DNA of 64,000 nucleotides from assembly GCA_036924085.1 (NCBI GenBank), contig JAVGWX010000004.1, forward strand, positions 15,899,454-15,963,453. The letters run 5' to 3'. Both the position numbers and the translations under genes were made by a program. Numbering within the stretch: position 1 is the stretch's first letter; every line of letters begins with the position of its first letter. This document shows, piece by piece, positions 23,946 through 37,100 of this stretch. This DNA comes from Ariolimax columbianus. Its lineage: Eukaryota; Mollusca; Gastropoda; Stylommatophora; Arionidae. The notes under the pieces are model-generated. The model worked only from the letters and a program-made list of their open reading frames with translations, was not told where the DNA came from and searched no databases.

Positions 23946-24540
23946 TTGTGAAACTACCACTGCAAGTGAACATATTTCCCATTCCAGTTGCTGAGATTGG
24001 TTCACCGTCCCTACCATTAGCCAATAATGTCCATGAAACTCACAATGGTCAACCTCCCTCCAGCTATGTCTATATGAAAGACCCATTTTAGCTCTACATT
24101 AACCAAGATGGCGGATTAGTAATCCTTCTTAGTTGACCGGTCAGCCGTCAACCTTATCTTGTATACTCCCCTTTTGAATTCAGTTGACTCATATGTATAT
24201 TTGTCACTCTGTCATTCTCAATGTGACAGCCTCGGGTGAGATTCCTTGTCGCTAACTCCCCTACTGATACTAGTCCACTATAAAGAATGGGTAGATCTTA
24301 AGCCGCCACCCCCCCCCCCCCAACTCAGACAAACGAGTCCCAACCCCCAGTAAACACCCCTGCCTCTCGCTCACACGTTTAAAATTCAAACCTTGACCTA
24401 ACAATGGCGTTGTGTCGCTTTACATCGACCTGACCTTTCTAAATACGTTCTCAGACAATGTTTGGCTCTCCAAGAATACGTCCCCATTCCCAATCTCTTC
24501 TGTACCACAGAGATCTGTTACACTACTACTAAAATTCGCG
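23946..24540. other. Unassigned, with a C homopolymer
   Basis: A C run lies at about 24307-24320. Nothing else recognised. Confidence 0.4.
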
Positions 24541-24720
24541 GAAAAAAACATGAAACAAAATTGTAAAAGTTGATTAAGGTTGAGTTTAATAAAAATTTAA
24601 AAATGGGTATGGTCAGATACCGCACCGAGACGAGAACACAAACAAAACCTACGTTACGACCAATAGGCCTTCATCAGGGACAACAATACTGAACTAACAA
24701 ATCAACATATAATTAAAAAA
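24541..24720 (-). repeat. Possible retroelement 3' end with hammerhead-like core
   Basis: The minus strand reads tgatgaaggcctattggtcg followed by taacgtagg. ctgatga, a GGCC/GGTC stem with a TATT loop and gtaac resemble a hammerhead ribozyme core (CUGANGA..stem..GAAA), a motif known from Penelope-like elements. The conserved GAAA is GTAA here, so it is either degenerate or a coincidence. Confidence 0.25.
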
Positions 24721-25489
24721 ATTGTCAATTCATCTGTATCTGATAGTGGACCCAGTCTGTCTAAGCGACCGGTTGGGCCAGACGCTTGATTGATGCTGAA
24801 TCGGAGCGGTCAAACACAACGTGGGGGAATGTACCGGATAAGCCAATGGTGGCCAAATATGTGCGAGAAACCCTTGAGCCGCCTTGATGCCCCAGTGTGA
24901 ATAACAGAAATGGTTTTCTAAAAACATTTGGTTACCTAGCATTAAACACATGTTGTACCTTATTGAATTCAAGGATTACAGACTGCAAGAAAATTAATAC
25001 ATAACAGCAATAATAATTTGAATAAAGAAAACACTAGTTGTAAAAGCCACAATCTAGACATAAACATGCCAACTACCTTAATGTGTCTGATATACGTATC
25101 AAACTGATAGAAAGCTTACACATTAACAGCAAAGGACATTATAATAATTTGAAACAACGTGTATTAACCACATACATCAGCTATGCGAAATAACAGAATA
25201 CAATTCAACCACGTAGAACAGGAATTTAGTCACGCATAAGCAGTGTTGATTGTATTATTATGCAGCATGACCTTTGCAAAACGTTGCTCTAATAACAGGC
25301 AATCTGTTAGACTCTGTGACCAGCTTTTCTGTGTGCAAAGTTATTTCTGATTCATTAAAATGGTAAATAGATTTGTAAAATAATTTCAAAGAATAGCAAA
25401 TAGTCAACATATCACAACCCACCCTTTGGATATAGTGATATATGTATACGTATTATCACGTAGCAAGGATATGTGGGGTTATCATATAC
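24721..25489. other. Unassigned AT-rich sequence
   Basis: Nothing recognised. Confidence 0.4.
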
Positions 25490-26660
25490 CATGGTAGAGC
25501 ACGGATGATGTATAATGTGTCGCTATACAGCTAGGTCAAGTAGGATCTATAATGTGTCATCATACATCAAGGACAAGTAGATTGTATCATAATATGCACA
25601 CATATAGGATGTGTAGAATTAATAATGTGTCATACAGCTAAGACATGTAGGATGTGTATTGTCTCATACAGATAGGACATGTAAGATATGTATTGTGTCA
25701 TATAGCTAGGACATAAAAGATATGTATTGTGTCATACAGCTAGGACATAAAAGATGTATATTGTGTCACATACAACTAGGACATGTAGGATGCGTATTGT
25801 GTCATACATCTAGGACATGTAAGATATGTATTGTGTCATACAGAAAGAACATGTAAGATATATATTGTGTTATACAGCTAGGACATGTAAGATATATTTG
25901 TGTTATACAGCTAGGCCACGTAAGATATGTATTGTGTCATACAGCTAGGACATGTAAGATATGTATTGTGTCACATACATCTAGGACATGTAAGATATGT
26001 ATTGTGTCATACAGCTAGGACATGTAAGATATGTATTGTGTCATACAGCTAGGACATGTAAGATATGTATTGTGTCACATACAGCTAGGACATGTAGGAT
26101 GAGTATTGTGTCATACATCTAGGACATGTAAGATATGTATTGTGTCCTACAGCTAGAACATGTAGAATGTGTATTGTGTATTTATACAGCTATGACATGT
26201 ACGATATATTAGTGTTATACAGCTAGGACACGTAAGATATGTATTGTGTCATACAGCTAGGACATGTAAGATATGTATTGTGTCATACAGCTAGAACATG
26301 TAGGATGTGTATTGTGCATTTATACAGCTATGACATGTAAGATATGTATTGTGTCATGCAGCTAGGACATGTAGGGTATGTATTGTGTGTTTATACAGCT
26401 AGGACATGTATGATGTACAATATGTCATACAGCTTTGACATGCATTATGTATAAGTATAATTATGCAGATAGAACACGTAAGATGTATTCTTGTTATCAT
26501 GTAGCTATAAAGCGCGTGATGTATATTTGCCACGAAAGAGCTAGAACATGTAAGATGTAACTGTAATTATGCAGCAAGGACATTTCAGATGAATAACTGT
26601 AATCATGCAGCTAGACAATATGTAATGAATAACTGCCATCCAAGAGCTAGAACATATAAG
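25490..26660. repeat. 34-bp minisatellite, about 33 copies
   Basis: Unit is close to catacagctaggacatgtaa then gatatgtattgtgt. The centre (25900-26300) is the most homogeneous; both edges (25490-25620 and 26400-26660) decay gradually, as expected when turnover happens mainly in the middle of an array. It ends 1.09 kb before the AGMAT start codon. Confidence 0.95.
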
Positions 26661-27746
26661 ATACATCTTGTAATAGAGAGAACTAAAGGAAGGAATATGG
26701 GAAATTATGAATACAATTCTGTTTAGTGTAAATATGATTTTTTATGAATAGAGAAAGCAAACACTTTTCCATCAAGTATTTTCTTTGTTAAAACTAGTAC
26801 AAATGACAATTTGTTTAATAGTATATGAAGCTAGTAAAGTCCAAGTAACGTGAATTATGAATAATGAAGAAGAAACTGAATATTAGAGACCTTTAAGATT
26901 GTTAGGAATACACGGTGAGTTAAAGAAAGCAATGTGAATATTCGGAAGCGAGCTAATGAGCAAAGACAGCACGCTCGTCATAATGAACGCACAATTGCGT
27001 TTTAGGCATACTATCAGAAGGAGAGAGTTGAATCAAACTCTAGTAACATGTATATTTGCTGTAAAAAGACAAAACGGCAAAGACAGAAAATTATGTTCAA
27101 TATCATAATTGACTAACAGTACCACGCAAAGAAAGTTGTGTAGATGAATGATCGCCTACGCCAGTCAACATGCCGCACTCTACAGCTGTGTTTGGCATAA
27201 TTCCACTGTTCCTGCTATTTAAAATACATACATTCAAGGTCAACTTAGCCAAGGCTGCACGTTATCTTGCCTCGCCTTGTAACGCTATAGATCCATGTAT
27301 AATTAGTCTAGCTTGACTAAACTAGTGCTAAGACCCGTACCAACAAATTGTATCTACGTTTAAGTGCTAGGCTTTTTAACAGTCTTTGTCAGCAGATGGT
27401 ATAGGCAGAGGCGTAACAAAGGTTGGGTGTCTGTTGCCGATAACCCAAACTTTTTAATGAATGCTATTGGTAAGTGGTTACGTCTAATATTCAAATATGA
27501 TAGATAATGAAGTCCAGAATGTAAAAAAGCACACATGACAAACGATTCGTGAGCGCAGCTCATATTTAATGGATGGGAGCTTCATAATATGTTTATTTTA
27601 CCTAACTCTAAAAGGTTGTAATGCAACGCCTATGAACGAATATGTATGACTTATTGTGCGACGAAAGCAGTTCTGATTGACGTAGAGCACTAACTTTGTT
27701 AAAGCTAATTTAGATCTTCGTGTTAACATTTCAAACTACGAGGGCA
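26661..27746. other. AGMAT upstream region, no clear promoter motif
   Basis: AT-rich. No TATA box in a convincing position, no CpG-rich island by eye and no upstream exon recognised. The 5' UTR and promoter should lie here. Confidence 0.4.
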
Positions 27747-27978
27747 ATGGCCACGAGACTGCTAGAAGTAGCTAAGACCTTCGCCAAAATTACAAGCAAA
27801 CAAAAGATAGGATTATCACACAACTCTAACAGGCTAGAGAGATACCTCTTTGGAAGCACCTTCTCCACAAATACTAGTTGTAGCAAAAAATTTAACCAGC
27901 CTGTGTCGGGAAACGATTTAGCCAGATGTGGTGGTGTGGCGTCTATGATGAGGTTGCCTGTGAAGACTTCGACAGACG
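27747..27978 (+). CDS. AGMAT: AGMAT exon 1 (start codon, mitochondrial presequence)
   Basis: Residues 1-77 plus the first base of Gly78. The ATG at 27747 is the first in-frame ATG; the open frame extends a few codons upstream, but only with a GTG at 27720, which is not a credible start. Context has purine at -3 (G) and G at +4. The N-terminus [20 protein letters not shown] is amphipathic and basic, then FNQPVSG and [12 protein letters not shown] match the conserved AGMAT entry segment. The donor is g|gtaag at 27979. No TATA box was recognised upstream; a non-coding 5' exon cannot be excluded. Confidence 0.9.
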
Positions 27979-29502
27979 GTAAGATTATCAACTCATTCGT
28001 CCAACCATCTGTCTATCCATCTACCTACACCTCAATTCGTCCATTTATCAATTTATCGAGCCGTCCATCCAACCAGTATTCCATCATATCAGTCATCCGT
28101 TCATTTATTAATCCATCCATCCAACTGTTCGTACATCATTTAAGCTATCTTTCCAACTGTCTACTTGCTTTCATACCAATACACTCGCTCCCCTACGAGC
28201 CTACCTACCTAGTTACCTAACTACCCACCTACCAATCTACGCACCTACATACACACTTATATGTCTACAAACCTATTCAGCTAACTACCTGCATAATATA
28301 TATATATACCTACTTATGAACGAAGCCAAGGCAGCGAATATGTCACACATGGCTATTTAAAAAGAAAACTACTAAATAAGAAACGAACTTGATAACCATG
28401 TATCTTGCACGTTTATTGTCCTTTATTTCTCAATATAATTCCAACCAATTTCGCGTTATCAGTGCAAACATTGGCAGCATGGAAGTCTGTGGTCTGCTGT
28501 CTCAGCAACATTTGCACTTCACGTTTAACCCCTTCGTCAGTCGCGAGATGTATCCCACCAAGGAGAGATCATGCATTACGCTGTGGGCTAAACCAAGCGA
28601 ACACCCTATTGCAACTGCTACACTGTCTATCGTTACTTTCATGTCATCTCCAATCATCTATCCCACCCTCACCCCCCACCCCCCCCCCCCCTCTCCCCAC
28701 CCGCACACATACTTCTTTTGCAATCTGAATAAAACGACCGTCGGGTTTCATCAGCAATTTTTGAGCGTCCTTTGGGAAAATTATCGACTCAGTTATGCAC
28801 CGTTTTACGCAGCATTTCCTTAGAATATACTTTGCAGAAAATTCATTTACAACAACAACAACAACATATAACCGTTTCTATGAGAAAAGTAGTGCCACTG
28901 ATTGCAGCAGAAGCTGAGAATAAAAAACAGATACAAAAATGTGAGGACACATAGTTAGATAGTGCAACGGAGTAGAAACTGAGATTTTCAAAAAACATTT
29001 TAATTCAAGACGCAGCAGCAGTAATATTTAATACAACAGACCATCATCAGCATCATGTAGCATGTTCTTGTGACATACATCAAATGCGAACCTGAAAATC
29101 TACTCAATGATATATTCATATCTTTGATTAGAAACACAATGAGCCATTAAATGTCAGTTTCCTTAACAATACCCCAGTGGAGTATTATAAACAGCTGGAT
29201 GTATGCTAATTAAAATCATGTGATAGAAAAGAGAGGCACAAAATGACCGCTTTAGAAACTACTAAATACACTTTCCAGCATTCCCATATCAGTGTGTTAC
29301 CTATTCACTGACTAAACCTCGTACATACATTCTTACATAATACATATCAACTTAACTATCTACCTACCTACTTCGTATATACGTGTATTTCTACAGACAT
29401 ACCTACACACCTATCTAAGTATTTACCTACACATCTACCTACGTATCTCCTTACCTGTATACCAATATGCTGCCTACATATCCACCTATCTGCCTATCTA
29501 TC

Positions 29503-29550
<48 letters not shown>

Positions 29551-31075
29551 CATATATATATACACTTACCTACAAAATACCTGCATACCTAACTACATGC
29601 CTGCATTTCTACCTACAAGCGTACCTATTTACATACACACATATGCAACCTTACTACCTGCGTAATACCTACCTACACTGCTTTCCCGTAGTCTGTCTGT
29701 CTAACTGTGTCTGTCTGTCTGTCTATCTGTCTGTCTATATGTTTGTCTGTCTCTCTCTCTCTCTGTATATGTCTGTCTATTGTATATTGTACTCTAAGTC
29801 TTGACGTTTCTTCGGTAGAAGGTTACAGTGACTTTTCTTCCATTCCGAGGCGTATTTGAGCAGGTGAACCGGAGTCCTCCTGGCTGCAGGCCAATACGAG
29901 GCAGCTCAGTTAGCTCCCCAATATGGAGATTAGTGTTGGTAGTCGGATTGCTGTGATACGGCCTACATTCAGGAGCACGATTGTGGTCGTGACCTGATCA
30001 ATATGTCTCACCTGAACTTGATTACTCTTCGTTCCCCTACTGTTTTATTCAACAACAAAGACCAATAAGAAGTTCAGAGAGAAACGTTATGTTTAATCAC
30101 ATACAATTGCATGCATTTTGTTACCCATCTGTAATCAAATTACTTAATGTGGAAAATGTGTTTAAAGTTGCTGATACCATATATACGAGGCGTGTTTAAA
30201 TGAAACCGGACCAAGGGGCTTTATTACAAACATATGGAAGTTTCATCATTAGATATAGTAATTGTTTAGAAGCAAACATGCCACAGGTTAGTAAAATTCG
30301 CCATAGGCATTCCAACACGCTGCTTGGGTAGACAACGGATGCCATCCGAAAAAAATGAATTTGATTGCTCTTTGAACCACTTGATCACCGAGGCCATGAC
30401 GTGTGCATCGGAGTCGAATCTTTGTCCCTTCACAAATTTTGTGAGGGTCCGAACAAGTGGGGACAAGGGTACGTACCGGTCCATAGGATGGGTGTGGCAG
30501 TACTTCCCCCCTTTTCTGTGCTAAAGCTTTCTGAACAATGTTCGAGACATGTCGACGATCTTTGTCGTGCAGCAGAATCACACGAAAGCATGCCGTGTCG
30601 TTTATTCTTGATTGCTATATACAGCTTGTCTAGTGTGTCATTGATGGCATTTATGTTCAAGCCAAGCTCTTTAAAGTTTACCAACAAAAGTTTCTCATGG
30701 TAAAAAGAAAAATGCTGCCAGCATAACCTAACCAGGGAAATGTGTGATATGATTTGTTTTGGTTTACGTGATCCAGGATGTTTCCATTGCATGCTAGCAG
30801 TTTTGCGGCTCGACTCACTAATAAACTCTGGACGGATTCTGTATCACACATGCCATCTTTTCTGCTGAGGAAAATATAATTCGAGGATAATGAAATTTTA
30901 CTAACTTGACGGTTGGTATGTGCTGTTTACACCTAAAGTGACGTCATCATGGGCATAGTACGTATGTTAACTTAACTTAACCTAACGTCTTTATACTGGT
31001 TTAGAAGACCCTGCAGAGTCTGTATACAACCAGTTCACTTGTTGCAGTTCGATCCGATTTCATTTGAACACGCCT

Positions 31076-31135
<60 letters not shown>

Positions 31136-34100
31136 ATTTAAACATTAAACATCGATAGTTTTTTTTTTAAAATCTGGAGATTAGCGCACATTGAATTATA
31201 AAGAATGCATATTAAATAAACTGAACCAGTTTTTGGCATACGATAAAATAAGCAAAGAGGCATAAGCAATAGTCGACATTAAATTGGATATCCAGATCAC
31301 AAATTAGAAATACCCAATGAGCGTCCGACTTCCGTTATCGGCATGATCCAGTCGACCCATCTGTAGACATAGACCAAGTTTAGTATTAGGGAAGGGAATG
31401 CGAGGAAACTGGACATACCGCCACACAAAGAAGCTGTGGTATGGTTCTATTAGGTCTCTAACACTTCATCCCCGATATCATTGTATGTTATGGTATTGCT
31501 TGTATCTTGCATTGTATCTTTTAGAAGCCATGCCACAGCCAGCTGATCTCCGTTCTGTGTGCTCATTAATCATGTACTTGTGCACATCTCCCTGTGGTGG
31601 GCCATGTCTTTGCATGACAGGCTACTGGTACTTGTACAGGTCTCCCTGTTGTGGGCCCTCTCATTGTATGACAGGCTACTGCTACTTGTACACGTCTCCC
31701 TGTGGTGGGTCATCTCATTGTATGGCAGGCTACTGGTACTTGTACAGGTCTCCCTATGGTGGATCATCTCATTGTATGGCAGGCTACTGGTACTTGTACA
31801 GGTCTCCCTGTTGTGGGCCATCTCATTGTATGACAAGCCACTACTTCTTCATGCATATTCAATCAGCCTTGTCGAGTCTTTGCTGTCAATCCTAATATCT
31901 TGTTGTTTGTTGTTTTCAAATGTATTCCTATCGATATTTAACAATCTTTATCTGTCAGCCAGTTTGAAGTGGTTTTTTTGTTTTTCATCCTGTGGCGTAC
32001 TGAAGAGGGTGAACTCAAGTCCTCCTAGCATAATGCAGTACAACGGCTCTCAGAAGACTCTCCTCTACGGGTTCATGGTATTAATTCCCACATCATTGGC
32101 TAGGCTGCTGTAATATAGCTTGTTTTCAGGTGTAGACGTAGATGTGAGGTGGTGTTTTGCTCAGTATTGTGCAATGGGTTCATATGGACATTAGCCTGAA
32201 CACCCCTTGCTGTTGATATTAAAAAACATTAATGTTGTATGGACAATGAACGTAACCTGTTGTCCCACTAACACAACATCGTATTCCACTACAACAAATA
32301 GAATTCTTGTCAACCACCTCAAGCATGCCTGGAGATGTAAAAATTACATCTACGTTATTCGGAGTAAGCTTTCATTTATACCAAGACACGCTGGTATAAA
32401 AACGGGGGATAATCGGTAAAGTGAAAACACATCTTTTGTATTTCGCTCCTCGGCGTCCTTTGAAATATATTTTTTTAAATATTTGAGTATGTATGTTGAA
32501 TGTGTGTGCTTTGTTTTGTTTTTTAAAATGTATTCGTGAAATAATCATTGTCAAAATTTGACTGTCACACTACTAGATGCTGTGTACACAATTTCATCTC
32601 TCCAGGTTATGGTAAAATTGGTTAACAGTAGAAGTCCACGTTACAACGACCCCTGGCAACTCTTCCCCTTCTCACCTCACTCTGTTTCACTTGACTGTCC
32701 TACAGTCACACTCTTGCACAACTTTCACACGAGCCCTTATGGTGAGACCCTTCCATTGCACTTTGGTTGGGCTAGCTTCTGAGAGCGCATACACCTAGCA
32801 TAGATACATACACATGCACATATACATCCAAGCACTGGTTTATGCGTCTTGATATTCCCAAATTGACTACGGTCTAGGGTGGAATAGGCGCCTCCGCCAG
32901 TAGAATCTAGTGAGGCAAACACGTAAAATAAGAAACATATTTTTAAAAAACAACGGTCATATCAGGTCAAATAACATCTCGGAAAAGGACCACTGTAACC
33001 AATCACAAAATACATTTTATGAAGAGTTGAATTATTTCAATACGAGTGGTTTTCACACAACGTAAATTAATATATTTATGTTGATCCTGTCTAGTAAACA
33101 GAACGTTACTTTATAACATGTTTTCTCCTTTCCTCAGGACTGAACGCTTGCTTCGTAGGTATCCCCCTAGACTCAGGTACCTCAAACAGATCTGGCACTA
33201 GAATGGGCCCTAGACAGATACGAACCGAATCTGTCATGATTAGACCATTTAACCAAGCAACGGGTGAGTCCTCGATTGACCGTCAACGATACTTTAAACA
33301 TATGTATCTCGACAGGTTCTTAACATTGCTTATTACAAGAGGCTTAGATAAAGTTAAACGTAGTGATTTTATTGAAATAGGAAACACAGATGTGAACTAA
33401 ATAATCACTTTGAAAATGTAACTTTTCAAAACGACATTAAATTTCGACCAAAACAAGAAGTGAAGAAAGAAAATGAAGGGATATGTGAAGTGTACAAGCT
33501 CTTATACTGATAACAGAAGCAGAGAACTACATTTTGGAAGCAGTGGTTGGAGCGTGCCTAGACACTCCATCAGCACTACATTGACTCAATATGTCACTTG
33601 TAATTAACTTAAGGCAATGACCAACACTACCGCTTAAGAACTGGTTATTAAGAGCTGGTAATGCAATGGTCAGCCTTCGTGCTGAAGAGTGTGTAACAAA
33701 CTTGAGGTAGTGACCAGCCCTCCCACTGAAGAGTTTGTAACGAACTTGAGGTAGTGACCAGCCCTCCCACTGAAGAATTTGTAACGAACTTGAGGTAGTG
33801 ACCAGCTCTCCCACTGAAAAGTTTGTAACGAACTTGAGGTAATGACCAGCCCTCCCACGGAAAAGTTTGTAACGAACTTGAGGTAGTGACCAGCCCTCCC
33901 ACTGAAGAATTTGTAACGAATTTGAGGTAGTGACCAGCCCTCCCATTGAAAAGTTTGTAACGAACTTGAGGTAGTGAACAGCCCTCCCACTGAAGAGTTT
34001 GTAGCGAACTTGAAGTAGTGACCAGCCCTCCCACTGAAGAGTTTGTAGCGAACTTGAAGTAGTGACCAGCCCTCCCACTGAAAAGTTTGTAACGAACTTG

Positions 34101-37100
34101 AGGTAGTGAACAGCCCTCCCACCGAAGAACTGGAAACTGACATGAGACAATGGCCAATCCTTTCTGGTAACTACCATGAGTCAAAGGTCAGCCCCTCCTG
34201 GCAAATGACATGAGGTAAATGACAACCCTCCTGGTAATTGATATGAGGTAAATGACAACCCTCCTGGCAACTGACAAGAGGTAAATGACAACCCTCCTGG
34301 TAATTGATATGAGGCATAGGTCGACCCTCCTGGTAATTGATATTAGACAAAGATCAACCCTCCTACTGAACAACCACATTATAGAATCCATTAATTGCCA
34401 GAGAATCCTTCGTGGTTGTCTAGTAAGAGAAAAATTTCGTAAGCAATAGCATACACAAGAATAACAGTAAAACAAGCTACGCCAAGGTCGTTCACAGAAG
34501 TATATTTTAAATTCCACGGACAACGTAACACAACTAAAATCGATGACGTGTCATTAATAGCCAACAAACAACAACTAAATTCTCGCTTTAAAAAAATAGT
34601 TCGCTCCTAGTTTGTAAATCTAACTATAAATAGAAAGATTGAATCCCACCATGGGGTCTGCAAACTAGTTTGGAACATAGAGACAGATTGAAAACAAACA
34701 GGTGGAAAGTGGTGGGGAATTTCTGTCTGAGAAAAAAAACATGTTAGGCACAATGCCATGAAGAGAATCTGAAATAACAATATAAGCCGGAATTTGTTAT
34801 CGACTACATCAGAAAGAGCAGCAATTGAAGAAGAAGAGTAGAAAAAATCAATACAAGAAAAAGCGGAATTATTCACATGAAAATGGTAAATCTTAAAATA
34901 GAAGCACTCCAACCAACTCGGTGAATTAGCGAAGAAGAGCTATATATATATTTCGAAGGCTTCGTTACTCTTTTCCACGTGTTATTTGGTGTCCATGTTT
35001 CCGCTCCATAATACACTCAACACGCACGGGCCAGTCAGTTATAAAATAGACTAATGATAAGAAATTCATATCATGTTGGGAAGTGCAAGAACAATCATTA
35101 ACACCAGTTATTGATTATTGGTCTGAAATAGGATTAGAAGGTGGTCCTGCAGATATGATACTGCTCTCTTATTCAATCGGAAACAGACTCGAAACCCCAT
35201 AAATACCTTGGTTATTTATGAAGCCAAATCTACTCACTGTACGAACACTACCGAAAACATTCCCCCACTCCCCCCCCTCCTCTCACCATAATCGGTGGGG
35301 TTTACATTAGATAGAAAAGGACTAAGGTAATTCCGAACACTTGAGTAAGAATATACAGGGTATAATGATACTCAGAATGTCTCACTCAGAAGCAGAACTC
35401 CAGGAATGGGTCAGAAGGCTCGATGAAACAGCTCTTGACTATGGTATGGAGATAAACGCTGGAAAGACAAAATCAATGACCAACAACGTCACTGGCTTCA
35501 ACAGCAGGATAAAATCTAACGGTCAGGAACTCGAAGTGGTTGACCGTTTTAAATATCTTGGGTCGATTGTCAGTGATGAAGGATCAACATGTGAGGTGTT
35601 GGCCAGAATAGCACAGACAATAGCGGCGCTTGCACGGCTTAACAAAATCTGGCAAGATAAACGGTTAGCACTACGCACGAAAATCAGATTAATGCGTACA
35701 CTGGTCTTGTCAATATTCCTCTATGCGTGTGAGACATGGACAGTTACAGCTGACCTTCAACGAAGGATACAGGCCTTGGAGATGAGATATTTCCGAAAAC
35801 TTTTAAACGTCACGTACACAGATCGAGTTACAAATGAGGAAATATGAGATAGAATTACAACAGCAACAGGGCCTTTCGAAGACCTCTTGGCAACTGTCAA
35901 AAGAAGGAACCTCACTTGGTACGGTCACATATCGAGATAAAATGGTCTTGCAAATACAATCCTCCACGGAAAGGTGCATGGCAGACGACGAAGAGGCCGG
36001 CCCAAAAAGAAATGGAAGGACAACATAAAAGAATGGACCAGTCTCCGACCAGAAGAGTCACAGGCAGCGTCATCTGACAGAGAGGGGTGGCTTGGAGTTG
36101 TGACGATGTCTTCATGTGTGCCCCAACGACTTCACCGGTTACGGGATGACCTTACCTGACCTGACCTCACTGAAATGAATATAGACATATTCAAACTGCT
36201 CTACGTAAATTATATTTTGAAATCATGCATCTTTTATTTTGAATGACTCAACTTCTGTTTAGGAGCAGCACCATTTGAAAGCTTGCAAGTGGCCGATATT
36301 GGAGACGTGCCCTTCAGCGTGTTCAATCTGCCAGAAGCTGTTAAACAAATCCGCCTGGCTTTCCGCGACATTATTAAAAACGGTTGCGTCCCTTTGACTC
36401 TTGGAGGCGACCATACATTGTCTTACCCTATCCTGCAGGCGATGAAGGTAAGTTTTCTTATCTTGTTTTCTTATTGTTATTTTAAATGGAGCCAATATCA
36501 CAACACTTTGACAGATCCATAGGGCAACAGTCTTTTCCAGCAGATGGCAAAGAGCTTTGTACCTAATTGTTCATGTAGCTCCTCCAACGTCTTGGACCAT
36601 CCTGAAAGTGGCGTTTTGTTACATTGCGTAGTAGCAGAAAGCGACGTTTTGTTACATTGGGTAATAGCAGAGAGACGTTTGGTTCTGGTTTGAAGTAGCA
36701 GAAAGGGACGTTTTGTTACATTGGGTAGTAGCAGAAAGAGACGTTTGGTTCTGGTTTGAAGTAGCAGAAAGGGACGTTTTGTTGCATTGGGTAATAGCAG
36801 AGAGACGGTTGGTTCTGGTTTGAAGTAGCAGAAAGGGATGTTACATTGGGTAGTAGGAGAAACGGAGGTTTTGCTGAGTTGTATAGTAGCAGAAAGTGTC
36901 GTCTTTGTTATTTTGTTTAGTAGCAAAAAGGAATATTTTTTTAAAATTGTGTTGTAGCAAAAATGGACGTTTTATTACATTGTTTAGTAGGAGAAAGATA
37001 CGTTTTGTTTTGTTGTTTAGTAGCAGAAACGGACGTTTTGTTATGTTGTGTAGTACCAGAAAGGGACGTTTTGTTATGTTATGTAGTAGCAGAAAGGGAA

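Noticed and set aside
27720..27746. Nine-codon N-terminal extension of AGMAT
   Set aside because: It would require GTG as start; the first ATG in frame is at 27747 and has good context.
31559..32113. 184-codon + strand frame in AGMAT intron 1
   Set aside because: Over half is the 54-bp tandem repeat; no splice signals and no recognisable domain.
33527..34184. Minus-strand frames of over 150 codons in intron 2
   Set aside because: Produced by the 44-bp minisatellite; three phases are open because every unit lacks stops and 44 shifts the frame through the same peptide.
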